Below are positions 1 to 6,926 of a DNA stretch of 23,895 nt, piece after piece. Where the stretch lies: the NCBI GenBank assembly GCA_030150305.1, contig JASLGD010000568.1, positions 1 through 23,895 on the forward strand. Reading direction: 5' to 3'. This DNA comes from Caldimonas sp. Lineage in GTDB: Bacteria; Pseudomonadota; Gammaproteobacteria; Burkholderiales; Burkholderiaceae_C. Every line of letters starts with the position of its first letter. Position 1 is the stretch's first letter. Position numbers and translations under genes: made by a program. The notes beneath the pieces are model-generated. The model ran no database searches, was not told the DNA's origin, and saw nothing but the letters and a program-made list of their open reading frames with translations.

Positions 1-131
1 AGCTGATCGTCTGGGACAACCGCAGCGTGATGCACCGGGCGACCGAGTACGACCCGCACAGCGAGCGGCGCGTCGTGCGCCGCTGCACCGTGCTCGGCGA
101 CGAGCCGGTCGGCATCGACGGCAAGCCCTGA
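1..131 (+). CDS. TauD/TfdA-family dioxygenase, C-terminal end only
   Basis: This is the last 42 codons of a gene entering from the left edge, read in the frame starting at base 3 and ending in TGA at 129-131. The visible residues include WDNRSVMHRATEYD followed by RVVRRCTVLGDEP. That matches the C-terminal part of Fe(II)/2-oxoglutarate dioxygenases of the TauD/TfdA family: the His in 'VMHRAT' is the distal iron ligand and the downstream Arg in 'RVVRR' binds 2-oxoglutarate. The family hydroxylates substrates such as taurine, alkyl sulfates or aryloxyalkanoates. The substrate cannot be told from this fragment. It runs tail to tail with the next gene, 15 bases away. Confidence 0.8.
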   Translation, partial: LIVWDNRSVMHRATEYDPHSERRVVRRCTVLGDEPVGIDGKP

Positions 132-132
132 C

Positions 133-156
133 CGCCGACGCCGCGATCAGTCGGCG
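133..156. terminator. Short inverted repeat between convergent genes
   Basis: CGCCGAC at 133-139 pairs with GTCGGCG at 150-156 across a 10-base loop. It sits between the dioxygenase stop and the stop of the membrane-protein gene, overlapping the latter. There is no T-run on either side, so it is at best a weak bidirectional terminator. Confidence 0.3.
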
Positions 157-551
157 ATCGCGCGATAGCCCCAGTAGCTGAGCGCAGCGACGCCGACCAT
201 CCACGCGACGGCCAGCGTTCGTCGCGACCACTTCGGCAGCTTGCGCCACAGCTTCAGCGCCGGAGCGAACCAGCGCCGCAGGCGCACCTCGGCTCCGTCC
301 ATGATCTTGGCGCCGCGCATCGACCCCTGCGCGAGCAGCGCGATGCCGAGCAGGATCACGAGCTCGCTCGGGATCACCGGGATCGGATAGGTCAGGATTC
401 CGGCCGCGATGACGCCGATCCCGCCGACGTTGAACGCGACGTTGAGCCAGCGGGCATGGCGCTTTTGCTGACGCTTGCGATACAGGCGCTGGAAGCGCTC
501 GCCGGCTCTGGCCTTCTCGAGCTCGCGCAGGGTCTCTTTCGGGCCGCTCAC
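147..551 (-). CDS. Small membrane protein, PGPGW-like
   Basis: A 134-residue protein with a strongly basic, probably helical N-terminus (about residues 1-35, rich in Lys, Arg and Glu). It has two adjacent hydrophobic segments (about 36-53 and 59-77) joined by a short turn containing PIPVIP, then a basic amphipathic stretch and a third hydrophobic segment (about 111-130). The turn, with Pro residues between two helices followed by an 'LLGIALLAQG' segment, resembles the PGPGW family of small inner-membrane proteins of unknown function. That assignment is a resemblance only. The start is a GTG at 551, because no better Met codon exists upstream in frame. The gene is divergent from prfC with 23 bases between start codons, so the two promoters must overlap the opposite coding ends. 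Confidence 0.65.
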   Translation of the reverse strand: MSGPKETLRELEKARAGERFQRLYRKRQQKRHARWLNVAFNVGGIGVIAAGILTYPIPVIPSELVILLGIALLAQGSMRGAKIMDGAEVRLRRWFAPALKLWRKLPKWSRRTLAVAWMVGVAALSYWGYRAIAD

Positions 552-560
552 GCGTCCGAC

Positions 561-566
561 GATACT
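561..566 (+). promoter_or_regulatory. Candidate -10 of prfC, close to the start codon
   Basis: GATACT lies 8 bases before the prfC ATG and there is no Shine-Dalgarno sequence between them. If it is the -10 hexamer, transcription would begin one or two bases before the ATG, giving a nearly leaderless mRNA. The -35 region at the right distance is poor (TTCGGG-like). Confidence 0.3.
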
Positions 567-574
567 GGCGGCAC

Positions 575-2200
575 ATGAACCCTCTCGCCGCCGAGGTGCA
601 ACGCCGCCGCACCTTCGCCATCATCTCGCACCCCGACGCCGGCAAGACGACGCTGACCGAAAAGCTGCTGCTCTTTTCCGGCGCGATCCAGATCGCCGGC
701 TCGGTGAAGGCGCGCAAGGCCTCGCGCCACGCCACCTCGGACTGGATGGAGATCGAGAAGCAGCGCGGCATCTCGGTCGCCTCGTCGGTGATGCAGATGG
801 AGTACCGCGGCGCGGTCATCAACCTGCTCGACACGCCGGGCCACCAGGACTTCTCCGAGGACACTTACCGCGTGCTCACCGCGGTCGACGCCGCGCTGAT
901 GGTGATCGACGCCGGCAACGGCGTCGAGCCGCAGACGCGCCGGCTGCTGCAGGTCTGCCGTGCCCGCAGCACGCCGATCCTCACCTTCGTCAACAAGATG
1001 GACCGCGAGGTGCAGGAGCCGCTCGCGCTGATGGACGAAATCGAGCGCGAGCTCGGCATGAGCGTCGTCCCGTTCACGTGGCCGGTCGGCATGGGCAAGC
1101 GCTTCCACGGCGTGATGGACCTGCGCGCCAAGCAGATGCGCGTCTTCGTTCCCGGCGAGGACCGCAAGAGCGGCGACGACGAAATCATCGCGGGCCTCGA
1201 CGACCCGGCGTACGCCGAGCGCTTCGGCGACGAGTACACCCATGCGCGCAACGACATCGAGCTGCTGCACGCCGCGGCGCCCGCGTTCGACGAGGCGGAG
1301 TTCCTCGCCGGCCGGCAGACGCCGATGTTCTTCGGCTCGGCGATCAACAACTTCGGCGTCCGCGAAGTGCTCGACGCGCTCGTCGACCTCGCGCCGCCGC
1401 CGGGCGAGCGCGCCGCGCTGCAGAGGACGGTCGAGCCCGACGAACCGAAGTTCAGCGGCGTCGTGTTCAAGATCCAGGCCAACATGGACCCGGCGCATCG
1501 CGACCGGATCGCGTTCGTGCGCGTCGCCTCGGGCCACTTCGAGCGCGGCATGCGGCTGAAGGTCGTCCGCTCGGGCAAGGAGCTGCGACCGAACACGGTC
1601 GTCAGCTTCCTCTCGCAGCGCCGCGAGCTGCTCGACGAGGCGTTCGCCGGTGACATCATCGGCATCCCGAACCACGGCGTGCTGCAGCTCGCCGACACGC
1701 TGACCGAAGGCGAGGAGCTGCAGTACACCGGGCTGCCGTTCTTCGCGCCGGAGATGTTCCGCACCGTCGAGGTCGCCGACCCGCTGCGCACGAAGCAGCT
1801 GCGCGCCGGGCTGACGCAGCTCGGCGAGGAAGGCGCGATCCAGGTCTTTCGCCCGGTCGCCGGCTCGGTGCTGCTGCTCGGCGCGGTCGGCCAGCTGCAG
1901 TTCGAGGTCGTCGCGCATCGCCTCGAGCACGAGTACGGCGTCAAGGCGCGGATCCAGCCGAGCCGCTTTCAGGTCGCGCGCTGGGTGACGTGCGATCCCG
2001 AAGACGGCGGCGAGAAGGAGCTGCAGCGCTTCATCGACGCCAACCAGCACCGCGTCGCCTACGACGCCGTCGACGCGCCGACGGTGCTCGTCGAGTACGC
2101 GCCCGAGCTGCGCGCGATCGAGAGCAACTGGCCGAAGATCAGGTTCCACGCGCTGCGCGAGCACGCGGGCCTGGTCTTTCAGCGGCAGCTCGACGGCTGA
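575..2200 (+). CDS. prfC: Peptide chain release factor 3
   Basis: RF3 is the class II release-factor GTPase that removes RF1 or RF2 from the ribosome after peptide release. The 541-residue protein is close to the usual length of about 530. G-domain motifs are intact: the P-loop SHPDAGKT at residues 18-25, the switch I region with RGISVASSVMQ (about 64-74), DTPGHQDF at 86-93, and NKMD at 140-143. The rest follows the RF3 pattern of translation-factor domains. The ATG at 575 is preceded by no Shine-Dalgarno sequence but by a -10-like GATACT. The gene stands alone: a membrane-protein gene is divergent upstream and a His-rich secreted protein gene is convergent downstream. Confidence 0.97.
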   Translation: MNPLAAEVQRRRTFAIISHPDAGKTTLTEKLLLFSGAIQIAGSVKARKASRHATSDWMEIEKQRGISVASSVMQMEYRGAVINLLDTPGHQDFSEDTYRVLTAVDAALMVIDAGNGVEPQTRRLLQVCRARSTPILTFVNKMDREVQEPLALMDEIERELGMSVVPFTWPVGMGKRFHGVMDLRAKQMRVFVPGEDRKSGDDEIIAGLDDPAYAERFGDEYTHARNDIELLHAAAPAFDEAEFLAGRQTPMFFGSAINNFGVREVLDALVDLAPPPGERAALQRTVEPDEPKFSGVVFKIQANMDPAHRDRIAFVRVASGHFERGMRLKVVRSGKELRPNTVVSFLSQRRELLDEAFAGDIIGIPNHGVLQLADTLTEGEELQYTGLPFFAPEMFRTVEVADPLRTKQLRAGLTQLGEEGAIQVFRPVAGSVLLLGAVGQLQFEVVAHRLEHEYGVKARIQPSRFQVARWVTCDPEDGGEKELQRFIDANQHRVAYDAVDAPTVLVEYAPELRAIESNWPKIRFHALREHAGLVFQRQLDG

Positions 2201-2242
2201 GCTCGCCTCCCGGCGCTCCCGAGGGACGCCTGACCGACTCCG

Positions 2243-2644
2243 TCAGTCGTGGCCGCGATGGCCGTCGCCGTGGCCGTGGCCGTGGTCCTTGTCCCAGCCC
2301 TTGTGCTTGCCGTGGTCGTGGTCGTGCTCGTGCTCCCAGCGCTCGCGGACCCAGTCTTCGCGGACGAAGTAAACCGGCTGGCCGCAGGCGTGGTACTGGC
2401 CGCAGTAGCGCTTCCAGTTGTGCTGGTGCTTCTCGGGAACGTACAGGTACACCGGCTGCTGCTGCACGACGACGCGCGGCGGCGTGACGATCACCGGCTC
2501 CGGGTGCCAGAGCGCCGGCGCCGGCACGTCGCCGATCGTGACGCGGCCGTAGACGCCGGGCTGGTTGATGCCGATCGAGACGCTCGTCTGCGCGGCAGTG
2601 CTGCCGGCGGCGAGGGCGAGGGCGAAGGCGAGAATGGTCTTCAT
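2243..2644 (-). CDS. Secreted His-rich protein of unknown function
   Basis: A 133-residue protein starting MKTILAFALALAAGSTAAQ, a standard Sec signal peptide with predicted cleavage near residue 19-20. The mature part holds a Pro/Val segment (about 45-75, with VVVQQQPVYLYVPE). A compact core follows with two Cys residues (YCGQYHACGQPVYFVREDWV). The tail of about 30 residues is dominated by His, Asp, Gly and Lys in HD/HG repeats. The Cys pair followed by PVYFV is a pattern I associate with uncharacterised periplasmic proteins of Burkholderiales. The His/Asp tail suggests metal binding (Ni, Zn or Cu) in the periplasm, but that is inference. The ATG at 2644 is chosen because the signal peptide begins there. 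The gene is convergent with prfC and divergent from ubiA. Confidence 0.8.
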   Translation of the reverse strand: MKTILAFALALAAGSTAAQTSVSIGINQPGVYGRVTIGDVPAPALWHPEPVIVTPPRVVVQQQPVYLYVPEKHQHNWKRYCGQYHACGQPVYFVREDWVRERWEHEHDHDHGKHKGWDKDHGHGHGDGHRGHD

Positions 2645-2776
2645 GGTGCGGTCCGCGAACGAGGGTGCCAAGGTAACGCGCAAGCGCGCGACGCGGCAGG
2701 CGCAGATGTCGCACGCCGCGGCGCCGTTGCCAGCCGTTACGCATGGGGACGTCCTCCGCGATCCGCGGTCGCCCCG

Positions 2777-3688
2777 ATGGACGTGACCGCGCCCGCGGCG
2801 CGCAGCCGCTTCTCGCTTTGGCTCGACCTCATTCGCTGGGACCGGCCGGCGGGAACGCTGCTTCTGCTCTGGCCGACGCTGTCGGCGCTCTGGATCGCCG
2901 CCGACGGCTTTCCGGGGTGGCACCTGCTCGCGGTGTTCGTCGTCGGCACGTTCCTGATGCGCAGCGCCGGCTGCGCCGCCAACGACGTCGCCGATCGAGA
3001 CTTCGACCGCCACGTCAAGCGCACCGCGGCGCGCCCGGTGACCGCCGGCGCGATCGGCGTCGGCGAAGCACTCACGCTCGGCGCCGTCCTTGCCGCAGGC
3101 GCGTTCGCGCTGGCGCTGACGACCAACCCGGCGACGATCGCGTGGAGCGTCGTCGCGCTCGCGATCGCGCTCGTCTATCCGCTCAGCAAGCGCGTCTTCG
3201 CGATGCCGCAGGCGGTGCTCGGCGTCGCCTTCAGCTTCGGCATTCCGATGGCGTTCGCCGCGGTGCGCGGCGCGGGCGCGTGGTCGCTGCACGCGGCGCT
3301 CGAAGCGGTGCCGGCGCTCGCCTGGGGACTGCTCGTCGGCAACCTCTTCTGGGTGCTCGCCTACGACACCGAGTACGCGATGGTCGATCGCGACGACGAC
3401 CTCAGGATCGGCATCAAGACGTCGGCGATCACGTTCGGGCGCTTCGACGTCGCCGCGGTGATGGCGTCGTACGCCGCGTATCTGTGCATCTGGTCGGTGA
3501 TCGGTGCGCGGCTCGGCTACCGCTGGCCGTATTTCGCCGGCATCGCCGCGGCAACGGCGATCGCGTGCTGGCACTACACGCTGATCCGCGGACGAACGCG
3601 CGAAGGGTGCTTTCGCGCGTTTCGCGTCAACCACTGGCTCGGCTTCGCCGTCTTCGCCGGCGTCGTCGCGCAGTTCGCGCTGCGCTGA
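2777..3688 (+). CDS. ubiA: 4-hydroxybenzoate polyprenyltransferase
   Basis: UbiA attaches the polyprenyl tail to 4-hydroxybenzoate in ubiquinone synthesis and is an integral inner-membrane enzyme. The 303-residue product has the usual length and about eight to nine hydrophobic helices. It has both Asp-rich prenyl-diphosphate motifs: NDVADRDFD at residues 69-77 and the second motif YDTEYAMVDRDDD, followed by IGIKTSAITFG. The N-terminal 'RWDRPAGTLLLLWPT' is the UbiA signature. The ATG at 2777 begins MDVTAPAARSRF, and the family block starts about 10 residues later. No obvious Shine-Dalgarno sequence precedes it. A 132-base divergent gap separates it from the His-rich gene. It is convergent with rocD, 27 bases apart. 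Confidence 0.95.
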   Translation: MDVTAPAARSRFSLWLDLIRWDRPAGTLLLLWPTLSALWIAADGFPGWHLLAVFVVGTFLMRSAGCAANDVADRDFDRHVKRTAARPVTAGAIGVGEALTLGAVLAAGAFALALTTNPATIAWSVVALAIALVYPLSKRVFAMPQAVLGVAFSFGIPMAFAAVRGAGAWSLHAALEAVPALAWGLLVGNLFWVLAYDTEYAMVDRDDDLRIGIKTSAITFGRFDVAAVMASYAAYLCIWSVIGARLGYRWPYFAGIAAATAIACWHYTLIRGRTREGCFRAFRVNHWLGFAVFAGVVAQFALR

Positions 3689-3715
3689 GGCGGACGCGCG
3701 GCGGCGTTCTGCGCG

Positions 3716-4966
3716 TCAGCGCATCGCGCGCAGCGTGTCGGCGAGCGCCTCGACGGCAAGGTCGATGTGGCTGCTCTCCACGATCAACGGCGGCGCGAAG
3801 CGCACGACCGTGCCGTGCGTGTCCTTGCTGAGGACACCGCGCGCGAGCAGCCCCTCGCAGACCGCGCGCGCAGTGGCCGCGCGGGGGTCGATCTCGACGC
3901 CGATCAACAGGCCCTTGCCGCGCACCTCGACGATCGCCGGATCGTCGATCGCGCGCAGCTTGGCGAGCAGCTCGTCGCCGCGAACGCGGGCGCGCTCCGA
4001 CAGCCCCTCGCGAACGAGCAGGTCGAGCGCGGCGATGCCGACCGCCGCCGCGAGCGGATTGCCGCCGAACGTGCTGCCGTGGTCGCCCGGATGAAAGACG
4101 GCCATCACCGCGTCGGTCGCGAGGAACGCGCTCACCGGCACGAGGCCGCCGCCGAGCGCCTTGCCGAGGACGAGCCCGTCGGGGCGGATGCCTTCGTGGT
4201 CGCACGCCAGCAGCGCGCCGGTGCGGCCGAGCCCGGTCTGCACCTCGTCGCAAATGAGCAGGATGCCGTGCTTCGTGCAGATCTCGCGCGCGCGCTTCAG
4301 GTAGCCGGCGGGCGGCACGATGATCCCGGCTTCGCCTTGCACGGGCTCGACCAGGAACGCCGCGGTGTCGGGCGTGATCGCGCGCTCGAGCGCGTCGGCA
4401 TCGCCGAACGGCACGCTGACGAATCCCGGCGCGAACGGGCCGAAGCCGTCGCGGTACTGCGGCTCGCTCGAGAAGCCGACGATCGTCGTCGTGCGGCCGG
4501 CGAAGTTGCCGGCGGCGACGATGATCTGGGCGCGGCCTTCGGCGATGCCCTTGACCTTGTAGCCCCACTTGCGCGCCGCCTTGACTGCGGTCTCGACCGC
4601 CTCGGCGCCAGTGTTCATCGGCAGCGCCTTGGCCATCCCCGTCGTCTCGCACACGGCCTGCAGGAACGCGCCGAGGCGATCGGTGTGGAACGCGCGGCTG
4701 GTGACGGCGAGCCGTTCGGCTTGCTCGACAAGCGCGCGCACGAGCGTCGGGTGGCCGTGGCCGAAGCTGACTGCCGAGTACGCCGACATCATGTCGAGAT
4801 GACGACGCCCGTCGGTGTCGAACAGCCAGACGCCGGCGCCGCGCGTCAGCGTCACCGGCAGCGGGTGGTAGTTCGCTGCGCCGTAGAGACGCTCGAGCTC
4901 GGCGGGCGAGGCGGCGTCGCCGAGGCTGGTGGCGGGGATGGGCCGCGTGGCGGTCGTCGTCGTCAT
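3716..4966 (-). CDS. rocD: Ornithine aminotransferase
   Basis: A PLP enzyme of class III aminotransferases. It converts ornithine plus 2-oxoglutarate to glutamate-5-semialdehyde plus glutamate in arginine/ornithine catabolism. The protein has 416 residues. MNTGAEAVETAVKAARKWGYKVKG (about 117-140) is characteristic of ornithine rather than acetylornithine aminotransferases. The PLP-binding Asp is D240 in 'ICDEVQTGLGRTG' and the Schiff-base lysine is K269 in 'VLGKALGGG'. A GGAGA Shine-Dalgarno sequence lies about 7 bases before the ATG at 4966. It is divergent from an Lrp/AsnC regulator 117 bases away, which is its likely regulator. The product cyclises to P5C, the substrate of ProC encoded nearby. 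Confidence 0.93.
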   Translation of the reverse strand: MTTTTATRPIPATSLGDAASPAELERLYGAANYHPLPVTLTRGAGVWLFDTDGRRHLDMMSAYSAVSFGHGHPTLVRALVEQAERLAVTSRAFHTDRLGAFLQAVCETTGMAKALPMNTGAEAVETAVKAARKWGYKVKGIAEGRAQIIVAAGNFAGRTTTIVGFSSEPQYRDGFGPFAPGFVSVPFGDADALERAITPDTAAFLVEPVQGEAGIIVPPAGYLKRAREICTKHGILLICDEVQTGLGRTGALLACDHEGIRPDGLVLGKALGGGLVPVSAFLATDAVMAVFHPGDHGSTFGGNPLAAAVGIAALDLLVREGLSERARVRGDELLAKLRAIDDPAIVEVRGKGLLIGVEIDPRAATARAVCEGLLARGVLSKDTHGTVVRFAPPLIVESSHIDLAVEALADTLRAMR

Positions 4967-5025
4967 GGCACGTCTCCGGTAGACGCAGCAGTGTGCGCGC
5001 GACCCGGCGAAATGTGCTTTCTGCT

Positions 5026-5055
5026 TCTTGCGTCAGTTCGATCGTTGGCGCAAGA
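5026..5055. promoter_or_regulatory. Candidate Lrp-family operator between rocD and lrp
   Basis: TCTTGCG at 5026-5032 and CGCAAGA at 5049-5055 form a perfect 7-bp inverted repeat with 16 bases between the arms. It is central in the 117-base divergent region between rocD and the regulator gene. Lrp/AsnC proteins bind dyad sites in such positions. The assignment rests on position and symmetry only. Confidence 0.4.
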
Positions 5056-5083
5056 TTCGTTCACCGGTGTCCGCGATTCCACC

Positions 5084-5554
5084 ATGACCGCACGCCTCGA
5101 CGCGATCGACCGCAAGATTCTCGAAGCCGTCCAGGCCGATGGCCGGATCTCGAACGTCGACCTCGCCGCGCGCATCCACCTCTCCGCGCCGCAGTGCTTC
5201 CGCCGCGTTCGCTCGCTCGAAGAGCGCGGCGTCATCCGCGGCTACCGTGCCGACGTCGCGCCCGAGGCGATCGGCTACGCGGTGACGGCGTACGTCAGCG
5301 TCAGCATCGGCGGCAACGACTTCGGGCGCGTCCGCGAGGTCGAGGCCGAGATCCGCGCCTTTCCGCAGATCCTCGAGTGCTACAGCGTCTCCGGCGAAGA
5401 CGACTACCTGCTCAAGGTCGTCGCCCACGACCTGAAGGCGCTGAGCAACTTCCTCACCGACCGCCTGATGCAGGTCCCCGGCATCGACAACGTGCGCTCG
5501 ATGATCTGCCTCGAGGAGATCAAGCGGACGGCCCCGCTGCCCGTCGAACTCTGA
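5084..5554 (+). CDS. Lrp/AsnC-family transcriptional regulator
   Basis: A 156-residue protein with the Lrp architecture. The N-terminal winged helix-turn-helix (about residues 5-55) reads LDAIDRKILEAVQADGRISNV, then LAARIHLSAPQCFRRVRSLEERGVIRGY. A C-terminal RAM ligand-binding domain follows (about 65-145, with ECYSVSGEDDYLLKVV and LMQVPGIDNVRSMICLEEIK). Such proteins act as multimers that sense an amino acid. Its divergent partner is rocD, so a ligand such as ornithine, arginine or glutamate is plausible but not shown. The ATG at 5084 fits the family start exactly. It is convergent with gdhA, and a repeat element fills the gap. Confidence 0.93.
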   Translation: MTARLDAIDRKILEAVQADGRISNVDLAARIHLSAPQCFRRVRSLEERGVIRGYRADVAPEAIGYAVTAYVSVSIGGNDFGRVREVEAEIRAFPQILECYSVSGEDDYLLKVVAHDLKALSNFLTDRLMQVPGIDNVRSMICLEEIKRTAPLPVEL

Positions 5555-5639
5555 GCCCGAGCGGCCCCGAAGCGGCCGGCCCCTTCCTCCCGGAGGGAGG
5601 GGAGCGAAGCTGGGGAGGGAGCAGCCCTGTCCCGCTCGC
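5552..5639 (-). repeat. Dispersed intergenic element, copy 1
   Basis: This about 88-base GC-rich element lies between the lrp stop and the gdhA terminator hairpin. Read on the minus strand it contains GGGACAGG, a CTCCC block, CCCAGCT, GCTCCCCTCCCT, GGGAGG and CTTCGGGG in this order. The same ordered blocks occur at 21858-21945 on the plus strand, with roughly 80% identity by eye. Internal arms (CCCTTCCTCC against GGAGGGAGGG; GCGGCCCCGAAGCGGCC) can fold into hairpins. Both copies occupy gaps between convergent genes. Confidence 0.65.
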
Positions 5640-5671
5640 GGGGTTTGTACCCGGCTACGGGTACAAACCCC
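5640..5671 (-). terminator. 14-bp perfect hairpin over the gdhA stop codon
   Basis: Bases 5640-5653 are the exact reverse complement of 5658-5671, leaving the 4-base loop GCTA. In the direction of gdhA, the right arm is the last 14 coding bases. The stop codon TAG (5657-5655) occupies the loop and the left arm is non-coding. No T-run follows, so termination efficiency is uncertain. The stem could instead protect the mRNA end. Confidence 0.6.
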
Positions 5672-6926
5672 GTTCTTCGCGGGCGATGAGGATGCGCTCG
5701 CACGCGACCGCGAACGTCGCGGTCCGCAGGCTCACCTTGTGGCGGTCGGCGGTGTCCCAGATCTTCTTCAGCGCGTCGACCATGATCTTGTCGAGGCGGA
5801 CGTTGATCTCGTCCTCGCTCCAGAAGAACGACGAGAAGTCCTGCACCCACTCGAAGTAGCTCACGGTGACGCCGCCGGCGTTGCAGATCACGTCGGGGAC
5901 GACGAGGACGTTGCGCTCGGCGAGGACGTCGTCGCCTTCGGGCAGGGTCGGGCCGTTCGCGCCTTCCAGCACGAGCTTGGCGCGGATCCGCTTCGCACGC
6001 GCGGCGTTGATCTGGCCTTCGAGCGCCGCCGGGATGAGGATGTCGCAATCGACGTCCCAGAACGCCTCGCCCGCGATCTTCTCGCCGCCGGGAGCGTTGG
6101 CGATGTGGCCGTCGCGCGAGAGCGCCTTCATGGTCGACGCCATGTCGAAGCCGCCCGGGTTGACGACCGTCCCGGCGTGGTCCTGCATCGCGACGATCTT
6201 CCCGCCGGCGCTGACGAAGAGCTCGGCGGCGGCGCTGCCGACATTGCCCATGCCCTGGACGGCGACGCGAACGCCCTCGAGCGGCAGGGCGATGCGGCGC
6301 GCCGCCTCGCGGCCGGTGACGAAGACGCCGCGCCCGGTGGCCTTCACGCGGCCGAGCGAGCCGCCGAGGTGCAAGGGCTTGCCGGTGACGACGCCGGTCG
6401 CCGTCGTCCCCGTGTTCATCGAGTAGGTGTCCATCATCCACGCCATCACCTGCGCATTGGTGTTGACGTCGGGCGCCGGGATGTCGCGCTGCGGCCCGAT
6501 GATGATTCCGATCTCGCTCGTGTAGCGGCGCGTGACGCGCTCGAGCTCCTTGATCGACAGCTGCTTGGGATCGCAGCGGATGCCGCCCTTCGCGCCGCCG
6601 TACGGCAGGTTCACCGCCGCGCACTTGATCGTCATCCACGCCGCGAGCGCCATCACCTCCTCGAGCGTGACGTCGGGGTGGTAGCGCACTCCGCCCTTGC
6701 CGGGGCCGCGCGACAGGTTGTGCTGGACGCGAAAGCCCTCGAAGTGGGCGACGCTGCCGTCGTCCATCTCGATCGGGACGTCGACGATCAGCGCACGCTT
6801 CGGGCGCTTCAGCGTCTCCGACCAGCGCGCGAGCGGCCCGAGGTAGGGCAGCACGCGATCGACCTGCGACAGGTAGGTGTTCCACGGGCTCGTGGAAGTC
6901 GGCGCGAGGTACGAGAGCTCGTTCAT
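5655..6926 (-). CDS. gdhA: Glutamate dehydrogenase (Glu/Leu/Phe/Val family)
   Basis: This enzyme interconverts glutamate and 2-oxoglutarate plus ammonia using NAD(P). The 423-residue length is that of the hexameric NAD-type or catabolic class. Visible motifs are the substrate-binding GPGKGGVRYHP (about 74-84), catalytic K113 in LPYGGAKGGI, and the Rossmann loop GMGNVG at 225-230. Coenzyme choice cannot be fixed by eye. The start ATG (6926-6924) overlaps the proC stop TGA (6925-6923) as ATGA, so it is translationally coupled behind proC. It ends inside a perfect hairpin. With rocD and proC nearby, it links glutamate, P5C and proline pools. Confidence 0.95.
   Translation of the reverse strand: MNELSYLAPTSTSPWNTYLSQVDRVLPYLGPLARWSETLKRPKRALIVDVPIEMDDGSVAHFEGFRVQHNLSRGPGKGGVRYHPDVTLEEVMALAAWMTIKCAAVNLPYGGAKGGIRCDPKQLSIKELERVTRRYTSEIGIIIGPQRDIPAPDVNTNAQVMAWMMDTYSMNTGTTATGVVTGKPLHLGGSLGRVKATGRGVFVTGREAARRIALPLEGVRVAVQGMGNVGSAAAELFVSAGGKIVAMQDHAGTVVNPGGFDMASTMKALSRDGHIANAPGGEKIAGEAFWDVDCDILIPAALEGQINAARAKRIRAKLVLEGANGPTLPEGDDVLAERNVLVVPDVICNAGGVTVSYFEWVQDFSSFFWSEDEINVRLDKIMVDALKKIWDTADRHKVSLRTATFAVACERILIAREERGLYP

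Noticed and set aside
548..2164. Long open frame of 538 codons on the minus strand across prfC
   Set aside because: It is the antisense shadow of prfC. The translation is Arg/Ala/Asp/Leu-rich low-complexity sequence without family motifs, as expected in GC-rich DNA.
2249..2335. Tandem GGCCGTGGCC-like repeats
   Set aside because: They are explained by the His/Gly/Asp-rich coding tail of the secreted protein.
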